NCBI GenBank assembly: GCA_001899805.1
Contig: MKWP01000004.1
Span: forward strand, 186,001-250,000
Reading direction: 5' to 3'
Length of the DNA stretch: 64,000 nucleotides
DNA from: Lysobacterales bacterium 66-474
GTDB taxonomy: Bacteria > Pseudomonadota > Gammaproteobacteria > Xanthomonadales > Rhodanobacteraceae
Shown here in pieces: positions 54,093 through 63,687 of the stretch. The notes beneath the pieces were generated by a model. It searched no databases. It was not told the DNA's origin and worked only from the letters and a program-made list of their open reading frames with translations. How positions within the stretch are numbered: position 1 is the stretch's first letter; each line of letters begins with the position of its first letter. The translations under genes and the position numbers were made by a program.

Positions 54093-54941
54093 ATGAATCG
54101 TTCCATCCTGCTCGTTTCGCTGTGCGCCGCCCTCCTGGGCAATACGGTTGCGGCCCACGCCGCCACGACAAGCGCCGCGGCCGCGACTGCCGCTACACCC
54201 ACCGTACCGGCCCAGCCGGTGGTGGCCCGTCCCGAGTCCGATGCGGAAACCGACCGCATCCTCACGGCCATGGGCAACTCCTCGACCTGGGGGCACCCGG
54301 ACTTGTTCGGCGAATTCGCCGGCATGAGGCTTTACTCCCAAGGCCACTACAAGTCGGCGATCAAATACTTCAAGTACGGCGCGCGTTATGCGGACAAGCT
54401 GTCCCAACTCAGCATCGGCCTGATGTACGAAAACGGCCGCGGCGTCGACAAGGATCCGGTCACTGCCTGCGCATGGCTGGCGATGGCGGCCGAACGGAAA
54501 TACCCGACCTTCATTGCCACCCGCGATCGGGTATGCGAGGCGTTGACGCCCGCGCAGCATGACCAGGCCGTCGCCGTGCTGGACAAACTGATGCCCGAAT
54601 ACGGTGATGCGGTTGCCAAGAAGCGGATGACGCATGCGCTGGAGATGGCCAAGACGCAAAGCACCGGGTCGCGGCTCGGTTTCGACAGCGGTGTTACGAC
54701 CGTCGGCGTCAAGCAGGGTTGCGGCGGACCGACCATCGCCGGCGCACCGGCCGAAGGTTGCGGCAGCACGGATTTCTGGAGCCCGTGGCGTTGGGATCCG
54801 AAGAAGTATTTTGCCGCGCGCGACGCGCAATGGCGCGGAACAGTGACCGTTGGCGCCTTGCAGGACAAAGACCTTCCGGCCGCGCGCACGGACGCGAAGC
54901 CATCGTCCCAACCTGCTCCCGCATCCAGCGCCGGACACTGA
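54093..54941 (+). CDS. Periplasmic Sel1-like repeat protein
   Basis: 282 residues. Signal peptide (cleavage after HAA near 24). Sel1-type repeats about residues 80-145 (YSQGHYKSAIKYFKYGARYA and LSIGLMYENGRGVDKDPVTA), and a Cys-containing C-terminal half. Sel1 proteins serve as adaptors. Strong regulation is implied by the double operator ahead of it. The C-terminus is low-complexity (Ser/Ala/Pro). Confidence 0.75.
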   Translation: MNRSILLVSLCAALLGNTVAAHAATTSAAAATAATPTVPAQPVVARPESDAETDRILTAMGNSSTWGHPDLFGEFAGMRLYSQGHYKSAIKYFKYGARYADKLSQLSIGLMYENGRGVDKDPVTACAWLAMAAERKYPTFIATRDRVCEALTPAQHDQAVAVLDKLMPEYGDAVAKKRMTHALEMAKTQSTGSRLGFDSGVTTVGVKQGCGGPTIAGAPAEGCGSTDFWSPWRWDPKKYFAARDAQWRGTVTVGALQDKDLPAARTDAKPSSQPAPASSAGH

Positions 54942-55072
54942 TCGGGTGAACGCGAAGGGCCACGGATGGCCCATCGTGGATACGGAACGTGCGTTCGCCG
55001 CGATACCGATCTGCGGGACGAGATCGCGGCGACCCCGTATACTCGCGCCGGAACACGCACCTGTCCACGTCC

Positions 55073-55273
55073 ATGCGCCGACACATCGTTCCCGCGTCCC
55101 TGTTGCTGCTCGGCCTCGGCCTGCTCGCCGGCTGCGGACAGAAAGGCCCGCTGTTCCTGCCGGCCAGACCTGCGCTACCTGCATCCGCTGCTTCGGCTCC
55201 TGCGCCGGCCGTTTCCGCGGCAAAGCCGGCCGACGCCGCCACGGTTCCGGCCAGCGCTTCTTCGACCCATTGA
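55073..55273 (+). CDS. lptM: LptM-like small lipoprotein
   Basis: 66 residues. Lipobox LAGCGQKGPLFLP near residues 18-30 is the LptM (YifL) signature; an Ala/Pro-rich tail follows. LptM helps mature the LPS translocon LptDE in E. coli. Placed right before dapF, as usual. Function by homology. Confidence 0.8.
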   Translation: MRRHIVPASLLLLGLGLLAGCGQKGPLFLPARPALPASAASAPAPAVSAAKPADAATVPASASSTH

Positions 55274-55289
55274 CGCCCTCAGGTCGATC

Positions 55290-56126
55290 TTGGGCTCGCG
55301 CTTCACCAAGATGCACGGCCTCGGCAATGACTTCGTCGTGCTGGACGCGCGCACGTCACCGTTGCCGGATGCCAGGCACGTCGCTGCGATGGCCGACCGG
55401 CATACCGGTATCGGCTTCGACCAGTTGCTGAGCATCGGCCCGGCGCGTGATCCGGCACACCTCGCCGCCTACGCGATCCGCAATGCCGATGGCTCGGCCG
55501 CTGAACAATGCGGCAATGGCGCACGCTGCATCGGTGCCTGGCTGCACCGGGAGGGCGCATGGGCGGTGGGCGAACACGCGTTGCTCGAAAGCCCCACCGG
55601 CGTGATCGGCATGCGCCTGCTCGATGCCACCACGGTGGCCGTGGAAATGGGCGAACCCGAATTCGAACCCGCAAGGATTCCATTCGACGCCCCGGCCAGC
55701 GCGGCTGCGTATTCGCTGGATGTCGCGGACGAACGCGTCGAGATCGCCGCGGTCTCCATGGGCAATCCGCACGCGGTCATGCAGGTCGCCGACGTGCACG
55801 CATCGGACGTGGATCGATGGGGTCCGCCGATCACGCATCATCCGCGTTTCCCGCACGGCGCCAATGCCGGATTCGCGCAAGTCCTGGATGAAAGGACCAT
55901 CCGCCTGCGCGTGCACGAACGTGGCGCCGGCTGGACGCAGGCCTGTGGCAGCGGCGCCTGCGCGGCGGTCGCGGCGCTGCGCCGACGTGGCCGCGTCGGC
56001 GAAAAGGTGCGCGTGGAACTGCCCGGCGGAGCACTTGAAATCGAATGGCGCGGTCCCGGCCATGCCTTGTGGATGACCGGACCTGCGGCGTTTGTTTACG
56101 ACGGCGAATGGCTGGACAGCCCCTGA
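55290..56126 (+). CDS. dapF: Diaminopimelate epimerase
   Basis: 278 residues. Converts LL- to meso-diaminopimelate for lysine and peptidoglycan. Catalytic cysteines in SAAEQCGNGARC near 74 and QACGSGACA near 218. A TTG start at 55290 gives the family N-terminus LGSRFTKMHGLGNDF; the first ATG (MHGLGND) would remove conserved residues. The stop is followed at once by the 122-nt repeat. Confidence 0.93.
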   Translation: MGSRFTKMHGLGNDFVVLDARTSPLPDARHVAAMADRHTGIGFDQLLSIGPARDPAHLAAYAIRNADGSAAEQCGNGARCIGAWLHREGAWAVGEHALLESPTGVIGMRLLDATTVAVEMGEPEFEPARIPFDAPASAAAYSLDVADERVEIAAVSMGNPHAVMQVADVHASDVDRWGPPITHHPRFPHGANAGFAQVLDERTIRLRVHERGAGWTQACGSGACAAVAALRRRGRVGEKVRVELPGGALEIEWRGPGHALWMTGPAAFVYDGEWLDSP

Positions 56127-56128
56127 AC

Positions 56129-56250
56129 AACCTGCTGCGCTCGGCAGCTTGCGCGCCGGCGGTGCTCGCAATGCTCACGTACTGGCGTGTACGCTGCGCT
56201 TGCTGCGCTCCGGCGACCCGCAATCTGCCTTCGCTCGCGACGGTTCTTCA
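56129..56250 (+). repeat. 122-nt element, copy 2, abutting the dapF stop
   Basis: Begins two bases after the dapF stop codon and runs AACCTGCTGCGCTCGG to GACGGTTCTTCA, the same sense as copy 1 behind ftsX. About six mismatches over 122 bases against 22285-22406. It fills most of the gap before the DUF484 gene. Confidence 0.85.
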
Positions 56251-56322
56251 CGGGGCTGCACGCGGCAAGTTGCGTCCATCAGTTCTTCTCACCAAACTGC
56301 CCGCATGCCACCGGAGCCCAGC

Positions 56323-57012
56323 ATGGCCGAACTGACCTTGAAGCAAAGCCTTGCGGCGATGGACATCGCCGAGTACCTGCGCCAGAACCCGCGCTTCCTG
56401 GAAAATTTCCCGGACGTGGCGGCGGAATTGGTGATCCCGCGTGAGCACGGCCCCGCCGCATCGCTGGCTGCATACCAACTGGAAACATTGCGCGCGCGCA
56501 ACCGCGAACTCAACGAACGTTTGGCTGAACTGGTGTCTATCGCGGGCGACAACGAGCAGCTCATGGTGCGCGTGCACACGTTGACCGTGGGCCTGTTGCG
56601 CGACGACGACCTCGCCGACACCTGCAGGAGTTTCGTGGGTGCGCTGCACGAGGATTTCCATACCGGCCTCGTGCGGCTGGTGCTGTTCCGCGACGGCGCC
56701 GACCTGCCGCATGCCGACTGGCTGTTGTGCGTGCCGGAAGGCGCGCAGGCGTTGCCCGAGTTCGCCGATTTCATTGCACGCGGCGAACCTGCGTGCGGAC
56801 GCCTTGCACAGCAGAAACTGGATCGCCTGTTCGGCACCGAAGCCGCGCTGGTGCAATCGGCAGCGCTCCTGAAGATCGGCAGCGAGGGCATGCTCGCGAT
56901 CGGCAGCGACGACGCCAACCGTTTCCATCCCGGTATCGGCACGATCTTCCTGAAGCTGATCGCGCAGGCCCTGGACGCCGCGATCTCGCGATTCCCGGCC
57001 GGGACGAAATGA
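56323..57012 (+). CDS. DUF484 family protein
   Basis: 229 residues. N-terminal AEYLRQNPRFLENFPDVAAELVIP (DUF484 start), a coiled-coil stretch with RARNRELNERLAELVSIAGDNE, then a GAF-like C-terminal part. Located between dapF and xerC as in E. coli (yigA). ATGA overlap with xerC. Function unknown. Confidence 0.85.
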   Translation: MAELTLKQSLAAMDIAEYLRQNPRFLENFPDVAAELVIPREHGPAASLAAYQLETLRARNRELNERLAELVSIAGDNEQLMVRVHTLTVGLLRDDDLADTCRSFVGALHEDFHTGLVRLVLFRDGADLPHADWLLCVPEGAQALPEFADFIARGEPACGRLAQQKLDRLFGTEAALVQSAALLKIGSEGMLAIGSDDANRFHPGIGTIFLKLIAQALDAAISRFPAGTK

Positions 57013-57899
57013 GCGCGACGCTCGCCGGCGACGCTGCCCGTTTCCTGGATTACCTGAAGATCGAGCGTCGCTATTCGCCCGGCACGTTGCGCAACTACGC
57101 GCACGCGCTGGCAACCTTGACGCGCTTCGCCGATTCGTTGTCCCTGGCAAGCTGGAACGAACTGCGCGGCGAGCAATTGCAGACGCTGGTCGCCGACGAA
57201 CACCGGCGTGGCCTCGAACCGCCGTCGCTGCGGGCGATGCTGTCGGCGTACCGGAGTTTTTTCCGCTTCCTCGCGCGCGACGGCAGGCTCCAGAACAACC
57301 CGGCTGCGGGCGTGCGTTCGCCCAAGGTGCGCCGCAAGCTGCCGGAAGTGCTGGACGTCGACGAAGCCGCGACGCTGGTCGAGGTGGATGCGGGTGATGC
57401 GCTGGCGTTGCGCGATCGCGCGCTGCTGGAACTGTTGTACTCGAGCGGCCTGCGCGTGTCGGAACTGTGCGGCGTGCGCTGGCGCGACCTCGATGCCGAC
57501 CAAGGCCTGCTGCGCGTGACCGGCAAGGGCAACAAGACCCGGATCGTGCCGGTGGGCAGAATGGCATTGACCGCATTGGCCGCGCTGCGCGAATCGCAGC
57601 CCGCAGCCGCGGACGATCCCGTGCTGCGCGGGCGCGGCGACCACGCGCTGACCCCCGGCGCGGTGCGCGCCGCGATCAAGCGCCGTGCGCGCGCCCAGGG
57701 CGTGTGGCGGCGCGTGTACCCGCATTTGATGCGGCACTCCTGCGCGTCGCACCTGTTGGAATCCTCCGGCAACCTGCGCGCGGTGCAGGAACTGCTGGGC
57801 CACGCCGATATCGGCACCACCCAGATTTACACCCATCTCGACTTCCAGCACCTCGCCAAGGTTTACGACGCGGCGCATCCGCGCGCGAAGCGGAAGTGA
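57009..57899 (+). CDS. xerC: Tyrosine recombinase XerC
   Basis: 296 residues. Resolves chromosome dimers at dif with XerD. Catalytic residues Arg (SSGLRVSELCG), Lys (GKGNKTR), HLMRHS, LGHADIG and the nucleophile Tyr in IYTHLD. Normal length, and the standard dapF-DUF484-xerC operon. Confidence 0.95.
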   Translation: MSATLAGDAARFLDYLKIERRYSPGTLRNYAHALATLTRFADSLSLASWNELRGEQLQTLVADEHRRGLEPPSLRAMLSAYRSFFRFLARDGRLQNNPAAGVRSPKVRRKLPEVLDVDEAATLVEVDAGDALALRDRALLELLYSSGLRVSELCGVRWRDLDADQGLLRVTGKGNKTRIVPVGRMALTALAALRESQPAAADDPVLRGRGDHALTPGAVRAAIKRRARAQGVWRRVYPHLMRHSCASHLLESSGNLRAVQELLGHADIGTTQIYTHLDFQHLAKVYDAAHPRAKRK

Positions 57900-57917
57900 G
57901 CGCGCCGCACTCGCACC

Positions 57918-59780
57918 TCACACCGCATAACCGAAACGTTCCAGCCAGGGACGCAACACCGGCAGCACCGGCTCGAACTGCTCGCGATAATTCGTCCAGC
58001 GTCCAACCGCCGCCGCGCTCACCGGCTGCGTGACCTGCGCATAGCTCGGCGTCGCGATGAACCGCTTGTCCCGCGCACGCGCGGCAAAGCCTGCAAACGG
58101 CGAGGCGTCCGCGACCTCCAGGAACTGTCCAAGCCGGGTGACCGCGCCGTCGAAATCATCGACGACCGATTCGTAGCGCCACTCCAGAATGTTGGGTTTG
58201 AACACCTCGATGTGCCCGCAGCACTGTTCGAACGCCTCGGTGTAACCACGCGCGAGACGCGGCAGCGAGGAACACATCGCCCGGAACGCCGGCGAGCGGA
58301 ACGCCTGCATGCTGCAACTCAGCAACACGTCGCAGGGATGCCGGATGCACAGGATGATGCGTGCGTCCGGGAACAGGCGCAGGATCATCGGCAGGCACAG
58401 CATGTTGAGCGGATTCTTGTCGACCAGCCGATGCCGACCGAGATCGGGCAAGGCATGTGCGACCATGCCGAAGTAGGTGGCGCGCAGATGGTCGGCGTCG
58501 GCCTGCGACAGGCCGGCAAGGTCGGCCGGGTAGCGTTGGCCGACGTGCTGCATCCTATCGACCAGGCTGTAGATGAAACCACGCTCGTCCATCGAGCGGA
58601 AATCCGGATGGGCGTCTAGCATCTGCTCCAGCAGGGTGGTGCCCGAGCGCGGAAACCCGATCACGAAGACCGGACTCTGCAACATGGAAGGGCCGGCCAG
58701 GGGTTTCCATGTTGCGAACCCGGCAGCATCCACCACGCTCGTTACCATAGGCAGCGACTGGCTGTCCGGCTTCAACAACTCCGGAGCCGCCTGTCGCACG
58801 ACACCCAGTTGCGCCGCGTGCGCAATCCCGAGCGCCTGCCACGCATCGTCGTGGCGGGCCTGCCGATCGAGCGCGGCGGCCCGGCCGAATGCCGCCGTTG
58901 CGCGGCCTTCGTCGTCGCCGACCACGCCCAGCACGCGCTGGTACAGCGCAGCGGCATCTGCATGGCGTCCCTCGCGCATCGCCACCACCGCGTGGGCGCG
59001 CCAGCCATCGGCCCGCGCATCGACGGCATCGGCCGGCAACGCGTCCAGGGCGTCCATGGGCACCTGCTGGAGCTCGCGCTGCGCAAGTTCGAGCAGGTTG
59101 TTCCGTTCGTACAACGCCACGCGCTGGGCGGCGATGCGCAACCGCAGCGTCCTTGCCGCCGACCCTTCCGGCACGCGCGCCCGCGCCAACACCTGCAACG
59201 CCGTTTCCAACCGCCCCAACACCGACAGTATCGAGGCCAGCACCAATGCCTGCGCTGCCGGCTGTGGCGGCCAGCCATCGGCCCCTTCCAGCATCACCCT
59301 CTCGCTCTCGATATCCCCGCAGACATGGCAGGCGTGGGCGGCCTCGAGGCGCGCTTCGACAAACTGCGGTGCAAGCTGCACGGCATCCAGCAACGTCTCG
59401 CGCGCCAACGGCCAACGCTGTTGCTGGATGTAAAGCAGGCCGAGGTTGTAATGCACCTCGGCATCGCGGGGCGCCAGCGATTTGGCTTTCAGCAGTGCCT
59501 GCTCGGATGCCGAGGCGTCCCCCGCATGGCGGTAGGCCACGCCGAGATTGTTCCACCAGGCCGGAACGTCCGGTTGCATGCGTACCAGGCGCTCGAACGT
59601 CCGTGCGGCCCGCGGGTATTCGCCCATCTGTTGTTGCGCGAAACCAAGCAACCCGAGGAATCCTTCACTGTCTGCCTCGGCGCCGGAAGCCTGCGCCGCC
59701 AACGCGAGGACGCGCCCGGCATCGCCCGCATTCCATGCGGCGGCCATGGATTTGACGATCGAGGTGGCCGGAACGGTCAT
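57918..59780 (-). CDS. TPR-sulfotransferase fusion protein
   Basis: 620 residues. N-terminal TPR array of about seven repeats (WWNNLGVAYRHAGDASASEQAL, YNLGLLYIQQQRWPLARETL), C-terminal sulfotransferase: PAPS phosphate loop GFPRSGTTLLEQMLDAHP near 370 and the 3'-phosphate motif CIRHPCDVLLSC. ATG at 59780. Such proteins occur next to TonB receptors in Xanthomonadales; they may modify a peptide or glycan. Target unknown. Downstream of the receptor on the same strand. Confidence 0.88.
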   Translation of the reverse strand: MTVPATSIVKSMAAAWNAGDAGRVLALAAQASGAEADSEGFLGLLGFAQQQMGEYPRAARTFERLVRMQPDVPAWWNNLGVAYRHAGDASASEQALLKAKSLAPRDAEVHYNLGLLYIQQQRWPLARETLLDAVQLAPQFVEARLEAAHACHVCGDIESERVMLEGADGWPPQPAAQALVLASILSVLGRLETALQVLARARVPEGSAARTLRLRIAAQRVALYERNNLLELAQRELQQVPMDALDALPADAVDARADGWRAHAVVAMREGRHADAAALYQRVLGVVGDDEGRATAAFGRAAALDRQARHDDAWQALGIAHAAQLGVVRQAAPELLKPDSQSLPMVTSVVDAAGFATWKPLAGPSMLQSPVFVIGFPRSGTTLLEQMLDAHPDFRSMDERGFIYSLVDRMQHVGQRYPADLAGLSQADADHLRATYFGMVAHALPDLGRHRLVDKNPLNMLCLPMILRLFPDARIILCIRHPCDVLLSCSMQAFRSPAFRAMCSSLPRLARGYTEAFEQCCGHIEVFKPNILEWRYESVVDDFDGAVTRLGQFLEVADASPFAGFAARARDKRFIATPSYAQVTQPVSAAAVGRWTNYREQFEPVLPVLRPWLERFGYAV

Positions 59781-59822
59781 GTGCAATCAGCCCTGCAGTG
59801 ATGGCGCCACTCTAGCGGACGC

Positions 59823-59849
59823 AAAAAGGGCGCCGCTTGCGCGGCGCCC
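59823..59849 (-). terminator. Intrinsic terminator of the TonB receptor gene
   Basis: 9-bp stem GGGCGCCGC/GCGGCGCCC with a 4-base loop, followed on the minus strand by TTTTTGC. It separates the receptor from the sulfotransferase gene, at least partly. Confidence 0.8.
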
Positions 59850-59883
59850 GTGTCCGGTTCGAATGACGCCTGTGCACGAAGGC

Positions 59884-62727
59884 CTAGAATTTCAACGTTG
59901 CCTTCGCCCAGTAGTAGCGGCCCATCATGTCGTAGGTGTTGGAATCCGTGTTGCCCTGCCCGTTCTGGTAGATCAGCGGCGGTCGCTTGTCGAACGCATT
60001 GTCCACGCCCACGTCGAAACGGGTGTGGATGGCGGGTACGGCGTAACCCAGTTGGACGTCGCTGTATACCACGGAGGCAACCGGAATGCTGACATTGGGG
60101 ATGACGTAATCGACATTGAGTGCGGTGACGCTGCTGATGTATCGCGTGCGCCACTGGGCATCCCAGTTGCCGCGATTCCAGCCGAGCGAGGCCGTCGCGC
60201 GCCAACGCGAGACATTGCCGAACTGCGCGTTCCAGGTACCCGCGAGTCGGTCAACCGTGGAGCCTGGCGCTCCCGGGGTCTTGTTGTTGTTGAAGGTGGA
60301 GATGTAGCTGGTGGCCAGTCCAAGCTTGAAATCACCCGGGTTGAAACCGCCGAAGTCGAAGTGCGGAAGCTTGTAATTGGCGGTGAAGTCGATGCCGCTG
60401 GTACTCAAGGTGCCGAGGTTGAGGACCGGCGCATCGATCCAGTTGACCTGGCCGGGTTGCTTGGTGGTGGTGTCGTAACGATGGATGTACGAACAGAACG
60501 GACTGGCTTCGTTGTCGAAGCAGGCGTTGACCACGGTGATGCCATTGATCGCCACCACCGTGTCGTACAGGTAGATGTGCCAGAAATCGACGCTGGCGTT
60601 CAGGCCCGGCGCCCAGCTCGGGTTGTAGACCAGCCCGAAATCCACCGACTTGCCGTGCTCGGGCTTGAGCTTGATGCCCATCACGTTGGCGCCCGAGTAG
60701 TAATCATTGATCTGCGCCGGGTTGTTGCCTGCCCAATCCGGCGGCACGTATTGGCACGCAGAGGGGTGTTGCGCGAGGTCTGCGGCCGTAAGATGCGCGC
60801 AGGGGTCGTTCAGGGTGGGTTGGCGGATGGAACGTCCGTCGTAAAGGTCGTCGAGGCTGGGCGCACGGAACACCTGCGAGATCGTGCCGCGCACCAGCAG
60901 GTCCTGGATCGGACGCCATTCGATCGCGATCTTGCCGTTCGTCGTGGATCCCACGCTGTTGTAGTCGGAGTAGCGCACACCCACATCGAGGTTCAGCGAA
61001 TACGCGCCGGGGACGTCCTTCAGCAACGGGATCAGGGTTTCGGCGAAGGCTTCCGTGACGTCGTCCTTGCCGCTGCCGGGCGAACCGCAGGCTTCCTGTG
61101 AAATCTGGCAGATCCCCGTCGCCGGGTCGAGCAAGGCCAGCGGGTTGATCGTGTAGTTCATGCTCTGCTTGCGGTACAACGCACCCACCGCCAACTGCAC
61201 GTTCCCTGCAGGCAACGAGAACAGGTCGCCATTGGCGCCTGCGCTGACCTGCCGCAGGGTTTCGTTCTTCCTGTAAACGGCATCCAACGCGCCCGCGCTC
61301 AGCGCCGCACCATTCGCCTGCTGGTCGAAGATGTTGGCGCCGGCATCGATGGCCGCCTGCAGGGCCGGGATGTACAACTCGTTCTTGTCATCCTGCATGC
61401 GCGCGGTATGGCCGTAGTCGACCGCGACATTCCAGTTCCAGCTGCTTTGGCCGACCGCGCCGCGCAATCCTGCGATCAATTGCCCGGTGCTGGTGGTGTA
61501 GGGATGGATGCGCGTGCCGATGCCGGTGAGGCGACCCTGGAACACGTAGCCGCTGTTCGGATCGCCGGGGATCGGGTTCGGGCTGAAGGTGAGTCCGAAT
61601 GGATTGAACGGAGCGGTCGAGGGAATCACCAGGCCATCACCGGTGCCGACGGGAATCGACGCGTCCTGGCCGGCCGACGAGGTGTGGTTGTAGAAGGCAT
61701 CGACGAACGCTGTGATGTTGTCGGTCAGGTTGTAGCTGCCGAGCACGAAGCCATCGGTGCGCTTCTGCTGCACCTGGATGAAGTTGTAGGCCGCGTAGTT
61801 GAACGTGTCGCTCGAAGTGCGGCAGCGGTAATCACCGAGGGCCGTGCCGTCGCCGCTGTCCCGCGTCACCGTGATGAGGCCCGATGAATTGGGCGTACAC
61901 CCGTATTGGGAGGCGAACGACCCCGGGATCGAAAGCCGCCCGTTGGGAATCGAGCTGGAACCCGCCACGCTGACCGCCCCGTCGTACAGGTACAACTGGT
62001 GCGCAGAGAACTCGCGGCGCGCGTTCGAAACGGCGTTGTATTTGTTGAAGTCGAGGCCACCGACGATGTTGTAGCGATCGCCGGTGTGGCCAAGCGTCAG
62101 GCTGAACCCGTGCCGCTGGCCATCGCCGTGGCCCGAGACGCCGCCGTTGAAACTCATCTCCGCGCCATCGAAATCATGGCGAAGCAGGATGTTGACCACG
62201 CCGCCCACGGCGTCCGAACCGTAGGTGGTCGAGGCGCCCTCGGCCAGCACGTCGATGCGCTGCACCATGTTCTGCGGGATCAGGTTCAGGTCGGCGTTGA
62301 GCATGCGCTGGCCGTCGATCAGCACCAGCGTGCGACTCACGCCCAGGCCGCGCAGCGACACGCGCGAGGCGCCGTCGCCGCCCTCGGTCAACGGCGAGGC
62401 CACGCCGCCGCCGTTGGAGTTGTTCTGCGGGTTGGTGGCAGCGCCAGCGATACTCGGCAACTGCTGCACCACGTCGCCGAGGGTCGGCTTGCCGGAACTG
62501 GTGATGTTGCTGCGATCGATGATGGTGACGGGACTGGCGGTTTCGGTATCCACGCGCCGGATCAACGATCCGGTGACCACCACCGTCTGCAGGGTCTTGG
62601 GCTGCTCCTTGGCGTTGGCCTGGTTGTCCGGTGGTTGTTGCGCTTGCGCCAAGCCCGCAGCTGCGACCAGCCCAGCCGTCAATCCGACACGCACGGCCAG
62701 CGACAAGCGTTTCAGTTTGTGGTTCAT
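59884..62727 (-). CDS. TonB-dependent outer-membrane receptor
   Basis: 947 residues. Signal peptide (cleavage AQAQ near 31), TonB-box-like QTVVVTGSLIRR, plug domain with LVLIDGQRMLNADLNLIP and VVNILLRHDF, then a beta-barrel ending in a terminal Phe (KATLKF). The large Cys-containing loops (YGCTPNSSG, DYRCRTSS) suggest a peptide or carbohydrate ligand. ATG at 62727 has GGGAGAG upstream. Forms a unit with the TPR-sulfotransferase; divergent from hslV. Confidence 0.9.
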   Translation of the reverse strand: MNHKLKRLSLAVRVGLTAGLVAAAGLAQAQQPPDNQANAKEQPKTLQTVVVTGSLIRRVDTETASPVTIIDRSNITSSGKPTLGDVVQQLPSIAGAATNPQNNSNGGGVASPLTEGGDGASRVSLRGLGVSRTLVLIDGQRMLNADLNLIPQNMVQRIDVLAEGASTTYGSDAVGGVVNILLRHDFDGAEMSFNGGVSGHGDGQRHGFSLTLGHTGDRYNIVGGLDFNKYNAVSNARREFSAHQLYLYDGAVSVAGSSSIPNGRLSIPGSFASQYGCTPNSSGLITVTRDSGDGTALGDYRCRTSSDTFNYAAYNFIQVQQKRTDGFVLGSYNLTDNITAFVDAFYNHTSSAGQDASIPVGTGDGLVIPSTAPFNPFGLTFSPNPIPGDPNSGYVFQGRLTGIGTRIHPYTTSTGQLIAGLRGAVGQSSWNWNVAVDYGHTARMQDDKNELYIPALQAAIDAGANIFDQQANGAALSAGALDAVYRKNETLRQVSAGANGDLFSLPAGNVQLAVGALYRKQSMNYTINPLALLDPATGICQISQEACGSPGSGKDDVTEAFAETLIPLLKDVPGAYSLNLDVGVRYSDYNSVGSTTNGKIAIEWRPIQDLLVRGTISQVFRAPSLDDLYDGRSIRQPTLNDPCAHLTAADLAQHPSACQYVPPDWAGNNPAQINDYYSGANVMGIKLKPEHGKSVDFGLVYNPSWAPGLNASVDFWHIYLYDTVVAINGITVVNACFDNEASPFCSYIHRYDTTTKQPGQVNWIDAPVLNLGTLSTSGIDFTANYKLPHFDFGGFNPGDFKLGLATSYISTFNNNKTPGAPGSTVDRLAGTWNAQFGNVSRWRATASLGWNRGNWDAQWRTRYISSVTALNVDYVIPNVSIPVASVVYSDVQLGYAVPAIHTRFDVGVDNAFDKRPPLIYQNGQGNTDSNTYDMMGRYYWAKATLKF

Positions 62728-63005
62728 GGTCTCTCCCAGCGAATGTGGAAAAACACCAGCGCGCTCTTTGGCCGCACCGGACTCATCAATGCGGCGCATA
62801 CATGGACACGTATGCATCGCGACACGCACCCCTGCCCGATTAACCGTGATTTAACGATACTCGTCACGCCAATTTCGCGCAATCGGTTCCAATCCGCAAG
62901 TGCACCGGGTTGAGGCCGGCGACGTATCCCGCCTGCGGGCACACGGTTGCCATCGGCCTCCGCCGCCCCCACCTAGGGTGGCGTCCCCGTCGCCAAGAGG
63001 CCGCC

Positions 63006-63578
63006 ATGGAGTCCTTCCACGCCACCACCATCCTGTCCGTGCGCAAGGACGGCAAGGTCGTCCTGGGCGGCGACGGCCAGGTCACGCTGGGCAACACCGT
63101 GGTCAAGGCCAACGCGCGCAAGATCCGTCGGCTCGGGAAGAACGCCGATGTCCTGGCGGGCTTTGCGGGCGCCACGGCCGACGCCTTCACCCTGTTCGAA
63201 CTGTTCGAGGACAAGCTGGCCAAGCACAACGGCCAGCTGACCCGTGCCGCGGTGGAACTGGCCAAGGAATGGCGCACCGACCGGCGCCTCGGCCGGCTCG
63301 AGGCCATGCTGGCGGTGGCCGACAAGGAGGCATCGTTGCTGATCTCCGGCAATGGCGACGTGCTGGAACCCGAGCACGGCCTGATCGCGATCGGTTCCGG
63401 CGGCCCCTACGCGCAAGCCGCGGCCAGGGCGTTGCTGGACAATTCCGACCTCGATGCGCGCCAGATCGTCGAAAAGGCACTGGGCATCGCCGGCGACATC
63501 TGCATCTACACCAACCACAACGTCACCATCGAAGAGCTGGGGACGGGGGACCAGGGACCGGGGACCGGAGCCACATGA
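63006..63578 (+). CDS. hslV: ATP-dependent protease subunit HslV with altered C-terminus
   Basis: 190-residue proteasome-like peptidase. Catalytic Thr in [15 protein letters not shown]; three to five residues lie before it, as in other xanthomonads. GDGQVTLGN and GICIYTNH-like motifs ([13 protein letters not shown]) match the family. The usual end is near TIEEL; here [12 protein letters not shown] is added by a GGGACC repeat. A weak sigma-32-like site (GTTGCC-N15-CCCCACCT at 62946-62974) may drive it. Confidence 0.93.
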   Translation: MESFHATTILSVRKDGKVVLGGDGQVTLGNTVVKANARKIRRLGKNADVLAGFAGATADAFTLFELFEDKLAKHNGQLTRAAVELAKEWRTDRRLGRLEAMLAVADKEASLLISGNGDVLEPEHGLIAIGSGGPYAQAAARALLDNSDLDARQIVEKALGIAGDICIYTNHNVTIEELGTGDQGPGTGAT

Positions 63579-63683
63579 CGGCTTCGTTCTCGTTCCAGTG
63601 ATTCCAACGCTGCACCCCAACGCCACCCGCAATCGTCATCACCTTTCGTCCTGACCGGTCCCCGGTCCCCTGTCCCCGGTCCC
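63545..63683. repeat. GGGACC-type arrays forming an inverted repeat across hslV/hslU
   Basis: Left arm 63545-63568 (GGGGACCAGGGACCGGGGAC...) lies in the hslV 3' end; right arm 63654-63683 is its complement (ACCGGTCCCCGGTCCCCTGT...) and ends four bases before the hslU ATG. They could pair around the 85-base middle and hide the hslU start. The same units occur before cbs (6952-6964) and after priA (19231-19250). Confidence 0.7.
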
Positions 63684-63687
63684 TGAA

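Noticed and set aside
59823-59849. Terminator as proof that the sulfotransferase is a separate unit
   Set aside because: The hairpin has only a 5-T tract; read-through to the sulfotransferase gene is possible, so an operon is not excluded.
62946-62974. Sigma-32 promoter before hslV
   Set aside because: The -10 CCCCACCT is close, but the -35 GTTGCC is poor; mentioned only as a possibility.
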